This document shows positions 58,401-64,000 of a stretch of DNA of 64,000 nucleotides, piece after piece. The position numbers and the translations under genes were made by a program. The first letter of the stretch is position 1. Each line of letters begins with the position of its first letter. Source of the DNA: Stenocarpella maydis (taxonomy: Eukaryota; Ascomycota; Sordariomycetes; Diaporthales; Diaporthaceae); contig NQMI01000016.1 of the NCBI GenBank assembly GCA_002270565.1, forward strand, positions 544,432 through 608,431, written 5' to 3'. Below the pieces are notes generated by a model. It saw nothing but the letters and a program-made list of their open reading frames with translations. It was not told the DNA's origin and did not search any database.

Positions 58401-59487
58401 TTAGCAGACGAAGACTAATATGCCCCAATCTCTTGTGCCAGAGATAGGCTAGTTTGAGTAGCTTAGGGGACCCTTCAGAAGGTCTAGTGGCCTGTATAGG
58501 CCGTTTAGTGGCTTTTTTAGAAGGCGAGAGGCCCTCTAAAAGAAGATCTTCTAGGTCCTCTGTGGCCCTATCCCCCCTATTTCCTACAGGCGGTTCTACC
58601 CGCGGGGAAGGACCTGTAGAAGGGGGCGTGCGAGGGACCCGTACCGGAAGACCCTGTAACTCAGAAATAGGCGAAGCTGGCCTAGGTTCTGAGGCAATAG
58701 AGCCTGTAGAGGACCCAGAAGGGCCTAATTCTTCCCTTGTAAGAATAGGCTCTTGAGGGGTAGGGATCTTCTCATAATCCCTAGCTGCTTCCCTATTAAA
58801 AGGGGGCAGCACTATCTCCAAGGCGTTCGTACTACTACTGGGGACGTAGTATATACTATTAGCCTGAGTAGTATAGGTCTCTGGGGCCTGTATCCCCTTC
58901 TGAGGGATAAAAAATCCCGTTTTAGAAGGGTCTAGGTGCACGATCGGTTGCTCATCAGCCCTATATAGGGTATTCCTTGAGAGGTAACCCCCAGCACTAT
59001 AGTGGCGAAGGCCACTAAAAATACTGATATCCATAGAGGGCACATACAGTGCCTCCTTTAGGACTAGACGCTTGGTCTTGGCTGGGCTTTCAGGGCTAAT
59101 TACCTGAAATGTAGCAGTGCCTCTACCTGAGGGGTATACCCTACCCCCACCTGTTTGCAGGTACCCAAAATCGCCGGTTGTCACTAAATTAGTGAATAAA
59201 GAACGGCTATTTACTATTTGTACTGTAGAACTAGTATCGTATAGCAGGGCAGTAGGCCTGTTAGGCCTAGAAGGCTTAGGGCCCTTCTTGGGGGGCCCTT
59301 TTGATTGTGAACCCCTATAGCAGAGCTTATAGGGGCTTTCTGAGGCTATAAACGAGCTGTCTGAATCCCTAGCCTCATCACCTAAAGAATAGCTCTTGCT
59401 AGGAGCCGATTCTTCATCATTATAGGCTGAATAGCCTAACGCACAGGCATAGTCCCCTGAATTTTCAGGGGGCTTCCCACTGGGCGG
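55459..59487 (-). pseudogene. Copia pol (protease-integrase-RT-RNase H), C-terminus broken
   Basis: An open frame runs 59487-56287 (about 1066 codons). Protease: LLYDTSSTVQIVNSRS at its start (D-T-S-S-T in the active-site position). Integrase: GAG-pre-integrase zinc motif LWHKRLGH...CLACDRAKA, catalytic core with HFDGGKEI and EQNGLIERSIR, then a linker with three 20-residue repeats (GSQIDPLGGPLSGPT). Reverse transcriptase: LVVRGFQQRKGVDFTETFA, LNKALYGLKQAPREW and YVDDCLIIG. After 56287 the frame still reads RNase H (IGYSDSDYAGDKAS; LTLEAEFIGL) to 55459 but with about ten TAG/TAA stops. Gag lies just upstream in another frame: a one-base difference from copy B near 59,490 shifts the frame. Confidence 0.9.
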
Positions 59488-59489
59488 TT

Positions 59490-60689
59490 AGTCTCTGTGG
59501 ATTTTTTCTTGCCACTAGAGCCCCTGGATCCCCTATTAGGCTTATTTTCTCCAGCCTTTTTAGGGTCCTGCCCTTTGTTTCCAGTCTTTTTAGGCCTTTT
59601 AGAGCCTAAAGACTGATTTTTAGGCCCCTAAGGGCCTAAAGGAGGTTTCTATTCCCCCTTAGCAACCTGATAGAATGCTAAAAACGGATTTCTAGTTTCT
59701 TCTAGTATATCTACCATAAGGAACTGTAGGTTTAGTCTATTAATAGGCTGGCCCATAGCTTTTAGCATACGGATAGTTCCTTTAAGCCGCTCTACCTACT
59801 GTAGAAATGCTCTTTCCAAGGAGCCTAGGTACTAATTTATCAGGTTAGTTGGCTCTATTTAGGCCCCAGCAAGATATAGCCTAGAGATTAAGCTATTAAA
59901 CCAAGCATTAAATTCCACTAGGTTTGTACCAGAAGTATATTTTAGGAAGTAAAATTCCCTATATAGCAAATCTCTCTATAAACCTATAGAATGAGAATAC
60001 TAGTCCTTTAGTAGCTTATAGGCTTCTACAGGGCCTGAGATCTAAGCAATAGCAGCCTGTAGGCTTAAAGATAGGCTATCTCTTAAGAGTATTAAGAGAA
60101 TAGCCTAATTACTATTACTTAGACTATTAGCTACAGAAGGGTTTGCAAGAAATTGGCTATACCCTATAGCCCATAGCATAATAGCAAACGCTTGCTTCCA
60201 CTAGTCAAAATTTTCAGGGCCTTTCAGGTGATACGTCTCTAGGAAGGTATATACCTTCTTAGAGAGCTCCTTACTAAAATCCGAACTAAATCCAGTAGGT
60301 TCTGGCTGCCTTCCAGGGCCCATAGGCCTCTGATCAGAGCCCATAGGCCCCTAATCAGGGCCCGTAGGCCCTATAGAAGGACTTTCAACATCCATAGGCT
60401 CCAAGGGGGCCGTCTGGGGCACTTGAGGCGCTGGAGGCGCTGGAGGCGCCGGCTGGGGCGCCTGCTGGGCTACTAGGGCCGATAGGCCCTGAATAGCAGT
60501 AGCTAATTCCCCTAGCGTACCTTGAAGGGTATTGCTAGTGGCTACTTGCTGAGCTAATAGCTCTTGTACAGACTCTAAACGGGTGTTTAGGTCTAAAATC
60601 TGCTGATTTTGCAGATCTAGGCGCTCTGCTAGAGCCCTATTCCCCCGGGAATTAGGGGTAGTCCCCTCTGCAGGGGCACTAGAAGCCAT
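59490..60689 (-). pseudogene. Copia gag (copy C), RIP-inactivated
   Basis: It begins MASSAPAEGTTPNSRGNRAL and is open for 112 codons, then carries many stops in the gag core. Compared with copy D, the changes are almost all G-to-A on the plus strand (C-to-T on the coding complement in CA or CG context). It joins pol by a frame change near 59,490. Confidence 0.85.
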
Positions 60690-60841
60690 ATTGGCTGTTG
60701 AGGAAGACTAAATACACCTAGAGAATAGGTATATAAGGGGCAGAATATTGCTAGAAAGTGTGATTCGTAGCAACCCAATAGTATAGTCGTATATTTCCTC
60801 AGTGCCTATTCCGTAGAAATCCTAGGCGTGACCCTCTGACN

Positions 60842-61833
60842 GCTGAAGACGGATTTCTAGTCTCTTCTAGTATATCCGCCATAAGGAACTGTAGATTTAG
60901 CCTATCAGTAGGCTGGCCCGTAGCTTTTAGCGTACGGATAGTTCCTCTGAGCCGCTCTGCCCACTGTGGAAATGCTCTTTCCAAGGAGCCTAGGTACTGA
61001 TTTATTAGGTCAGTTGGCTCTATTTGGGCCCCAGCAAGGTGTAGCCTAGAGATTAGGCTATTAAACCGAGCGTTAAATTCCGCTAGGTTTGTACCAGAAG
61101 CATATTTTAGGGAGTGAAATTCCCTATATAGCGAATCTCTCTGTAAACCCATAGAATGAGAATACTGGTCCTTTAGTAGCTTATAGGCTTCTGCAGGGCC
61201 TGAGATCCAAGCAATAGCAGCCTGTGGGCTTGAAGATAGGCTATCTCTTAAGAGCATTAAGAGAATAGCCTGATCACTATCACTTAGGCTATTAGCTATA
61301 GAAGGGTCTGCGAGAAATTGGCTGTACCCTATAGCCCGTAGCATAATAGCAAACGCTTGCTTCCACTGGTCGAAATTTTCAGGGCCTTTTAGGCGATACG
61401 TCTCTGGGAAGGTATATACCTTCTTAGAGAGCTCCTTACTAAAATCGGAACTAAATCCAGTGGGTTCTGGCTGCCTTCCAGGGCCCATAGGCCCCTGATC
61501 AGGGCCCGTAGGCCCTGTAGAAGGACTTTCGACATCCATAGGCTCCGAGGGAGCCGTCTGGGGCACTTGAGGCGCTGGAGGCGCTGGAGGCGCCGGCTGG
61601 GGCGCCTGCTGGGCTACTAGGGCCGATAGGCCCTGAATAGCAGTAGCTAATTCCCCTAGCGTACCTTGAAGGGTATTGCTAGTGGCTACTTGCTGAGCTA
61701 ATAGCTCTTATATAGACTCTAAATGGGTGTTTAGGTCTAAAATCTGCTGATTTTGCAGATCTAGGCGCTCTAATAGAGCCCTATTCCCCTGGGAATTAGG
61801 GGTAGTCCCCTCTATAGGGGCACTAGAAGCCAT
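60842..61833 (-). pseudogene. Copia gag (copy D), 3' end cut at N
   Basis: Starts at 61833. Apart from one CAA-to-TAA stop near codon 42 the frame is intact, and 61566 to the N is fully open. It shows the copia gag core: GPENFDQWKQAFAIMLRAIG, ISGPAEAYKLLKDQY, FNARFNSLISRLHLAGAQ, LINQYLGSLERAFPQWAERL. This is the least RIP-altered gag in the window and a good reference for the family. It is lost after NPSS at the N at 60841. Confidence 0.85.
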
Positions 61834-62286
61834 ATTAGCTATTAAGGAAGACTAAATACACCTAGAGAATAGGTATATAAGGGGCAGAATATTACTAGAA
61901 AGTATAATTCATAGCAACCCAATAATATAGTTGTATATTTCCTTAGTGCCTATTCCGTAGAAATCCTAGGCGTAACTCTCTAACATATAGTCTCTGAAGT
62001 GAAACTTTCCCTCGTACAAAATTGCTAGCGTTTGAGTTGCAATTATAAGAAATGGTGTCTGCAGCACAATGTGCGCTAAGGGCCATGGGTTTAAATTACC
62101 TAGCAAGCAACTTTTTGCTCTTTTTGCAGTTATTTCTGGGCATTACAGGCCCAAACCAGCAATATTTTTGGCTGGTCCGCTAATCAGTGCAAATAGCGCT
62201 ATAGCATACAGATAGGTAGGCTTGTTTAAGGTCTGAATTCAATATTGTTTCAGGGCGCTAACTGCTAGAGCCAGGCTCATAACCTC

Positions 62287-62878
62287 TAATGAATTTATGC
62301 TATAAAATAGCATTCAGTTCAGCGTGTATTTCGGCAGGGTCGCAGTATGGTGCTCTAAGGCGAATTCGGATGATTAACAATGGTCTGGACAACTTTATAT
62401 TGAATTAAGTTAGGCTTCTATAAGCCCTCCTTATATACCCTCCGACGTCGTCTCACCCCTGGGCACGCTGCGGTCGGCTCTGGTGCAAATTTGCAAATGC
62501 CGGAAAATTCGCCCTTCCAACACACCATCTTTGGTTCCAAGCAGCCAGCCAACCATAGCCCTAGCAATGCCCAAATTAAGTACATACAAACTTCAGAAAT
62601 CAGGCTATCCAATGCACTAAGTCATATACTTTTTGGGTAAGAAATAAGGGTAATGCAGAGGTCTGAATTAAGGTGCAAATGCAGGCCAAAATAATCGACT
62701 CACGGCCACCAAACTCATCTTGCGTCACGCACGCACTGGGCGTACTTAGCGAAAATCGCCTGACTCGCAAGTCTAGGGTAACTCCTTGCTAGAAAGTCTA
62801 GGGTAACTCCTTACAACGAAGTCTAGGGTAACTCCTTGCACGGAGTACCAACGCCCTGCTGAGCGGTTCCGTTTAACA
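62287..62878 (-). repeat. Copia 5' LTR (D)
   Basis: 592 bp, three 25-bp units, TGTTAAACGG at 62878 reading leftward. The primer binding site complement (CCTCTAATG boundary, then GCCAGGCTCATAACC) lies at 62,270-62,286. Confidence 0.9.
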
Positions 62879-63119
62879 ATAACTAATAAAGTTATATAAT
62901 ATAAGCTAAATTAGCAGCATAAGAAGATATTTCCTATTACTTAGAATTAGGAATACCTATAATTTCTTATGAATATTAATAAGAATAATAATACACCTAT
63001 TCTCTTCCTTATGGAAGTCGAACTATAGCGACTATATAGATAATTTAGGCACCTATCTATTAATTATTTTTCCTAGCTATTAATAGGTGTGAGCTATAAT
63101 ATTAATTCCTTAGCATTAG
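62879..63119. other. AT-rich flank of the copia element
   Basis: Nothing is recognised; heavily AT-rich. Confidence 0.4.
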
Positions 63120-63840
63120 AGGCTATTACTAAGTTCTATTACTACTGCTAAATGTACTCTCCTATGCCCTAAAGATTTAAGTTCAACCTTCGTAATGATG
63201 TTAACTTTAACTATAAGGTTATTATGGATGTAATATACTTGATAGGCCTTCCTGTACTATATATTATTGACTTAGCTACTGTCTTTCAAGCCAGACAATT
63301 CTTACCTTCTCTTTCCACTAAAGACATATAAGAAGCCCTATAAAGTTGCTAGATTAATATATATATGGGTCCCCTAGATTACCTTATATCTAATGCGGGG
63401 ACTAACTTTGTTTCCAGTAAGTTCAAGAGTATAGCACATATTATAGGGATTATATATAAACAGATACTTATAGAAGTATATTAGTTAATTAGTAAAGTAG
63501 AGCAATATTACGCTCCTTTATGCAGGACTTTTAATATCTTATATGCTAAGTTATTAACTATATTTACTAAGAAAGCCATACTATAGATAAGCTTTACAGC
63601 AGTTAATAACACAGTTAGCCCGGATAGCCTTATATTAACTCTCCTAGTGTTTGGAGTATACCTATATATAATGGAAGACTCTGCCCCTATGCTATCTACT
63701 TTAAGGAGAGCTGAGGTAGTATAGAAGGCAATAAAGGAGATTAGGAAAATTAATGCAGTATGCAAAATTAATAAAGCATTATGCATAAGGAATAGTCCAG
63801 ATATATTAGTAATTTCAAGCCTTTTACTCTAGAGTAAAAT
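63120..63840 (+). pseudogene. Integrase relic of another LTR retrotransposon family
   Basis: Plus-strand frame with stops: RFKFNLRNDVNFNYKVIMDV, YLIGLPVLYIIDLATVFQAR, GPLDYLISNAGTNFVSSKF, then SPDSLILTLLVFGVY and RKINAVCKINKAL. This is the order of an rve integrase core as found in fungal LTR elements (PVLHVVDEATxFQAARFL; GPPDxIxxDAGxxFxSKEF; GPDGLVPTLLVFG). It differs from the integrase in the copia element at 57-59 kb, so it is a separate family. RIP has made most Gln/Trp codons stops. Confidence 0.7.
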
Positions 63841-64000
63841 ATGCATATAGCAAGAAAAGACTGGGTAGTAAGGCCTATATAAACTGCTCTCTATTAATAA
63901 TTATAATATAATAATTAACCTACTAAATAGATTAGTTGTTTTCTAGTCAACTCTTATATAGCTATATTATTGGGATAAAGAAGAACCTATTGATCTGCTG

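Larger units (their letters stand above)
54702..62878 (-). mobile_element. Ty1/copia retrotransposon, composite as assembled
   Basis: Minus strand. 3' LTR 54702-55297 (596 bp), polypurine tract, pol, gag (copy C), leader; an N at 60841; then a second gag (copy D), leader, primer binding site and 5' LTR 62287-62878 (592 bp). A single element would have only one gag, so the N joins the 5' end of one copy to the gag-pol-3' end of another. Flanking 5-mers do not match (CGTTC and ATAAC), again pointing to a chimera or two insertions. Confidence 0.85.

Noticed and set aside
1..64000. CRISPR arrays, prokaryotic operons or terminators
   Set aside because: The window is eukaryotic with spliceosomal introns; no spaced direct repeat array of CRISPR type is seen.

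Overview
This is nuclear DNA of a filamentous ascomycete (Pezizomycotina, most likely Sordariomycetes). The evidence is short 50-70 bp introns with GTAAGT/GTGAGT donors and CTAAT/CTGAT-type branch points, the two-subunit fungal type I fatty acid synthase, fungal-type secreted and GPI proteins, and retroelements riddled with CA-to-TA (TG-to-TA) changes that turn CAG, CAA and TGG codons into stops, as repeat-induced point mutation (RIP) does. I cannot name the species.

Left half (1-42,580, ordinary base composition, gene-bearing). It opens with a decayed DNA transposon (about 0.8-2.06 kb) bordered by inverted minisatellites. A DHA1-type MFS exporter follows (2.4-4.2 kb, minus), then a short GC-rich hypothetical ORF. 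The core is the divergently transcribed pair FAS2 (alpha subunit, 7,961-13,657, minus, 3 exons, 1855 aa) and FAS1 (beta subunit, 17,971-24,343, plus, 2 exons, 2105 aa), which share a 4.3-kb intergenic region. Together they encode the complete cytosolic alpha6-beta6 synthase. Downstream are a guanine deaminase, a bZIP-like regulator without an evident zipper, a GPI-anchored glycoprotein, and the clamp-loader subunit CTF18. After CTF18 the gene density falls: a small membrane-protein ORF, a dead GMC alcohol oxidase fragment, a secreted cysteine-rich protein resembling biotrophy-associated BAS2-type proteins, and an orphan 274-aa protein just before the AT-rich block.

Right half (42,580-64,000, AT-rich, RIP-mutated, nested transposons). 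A Ty3/gypsy relic on the minus strand is visible in pieces (gag zinc knuckle, reverse transcriptase, RNase H start). It is interrupted by copia-type LTR copies, a Fot1/pogo element with 49-bp terminal inverted repeats, and a second LTR family. A nearly full-length Ty1/copia element (minus, 54.7-62.9 kb) keeps a 3.2-kb open pol frame, an identifiable polypurine tract, and a primer binding site matching the anticodon arm of initiator tRNA-Met. An older pogo transposase (43.3-43.9 kb) and an integrase of another LTR family (63.1-63.8 kb) are also present as RIP relics. Several single-N positions and one 10-N run sit where retroelement sequence jumps, so the order of repeats there may be an assembly collapse.

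I found no convincing new biological system. The points most worth checking are the copia family (half-tRNA priming site, in-LTR tandem repeat, partly spared pol), the inverted minisatellites around the transposase relic, and the two lineage-type genes next to the repeat block.
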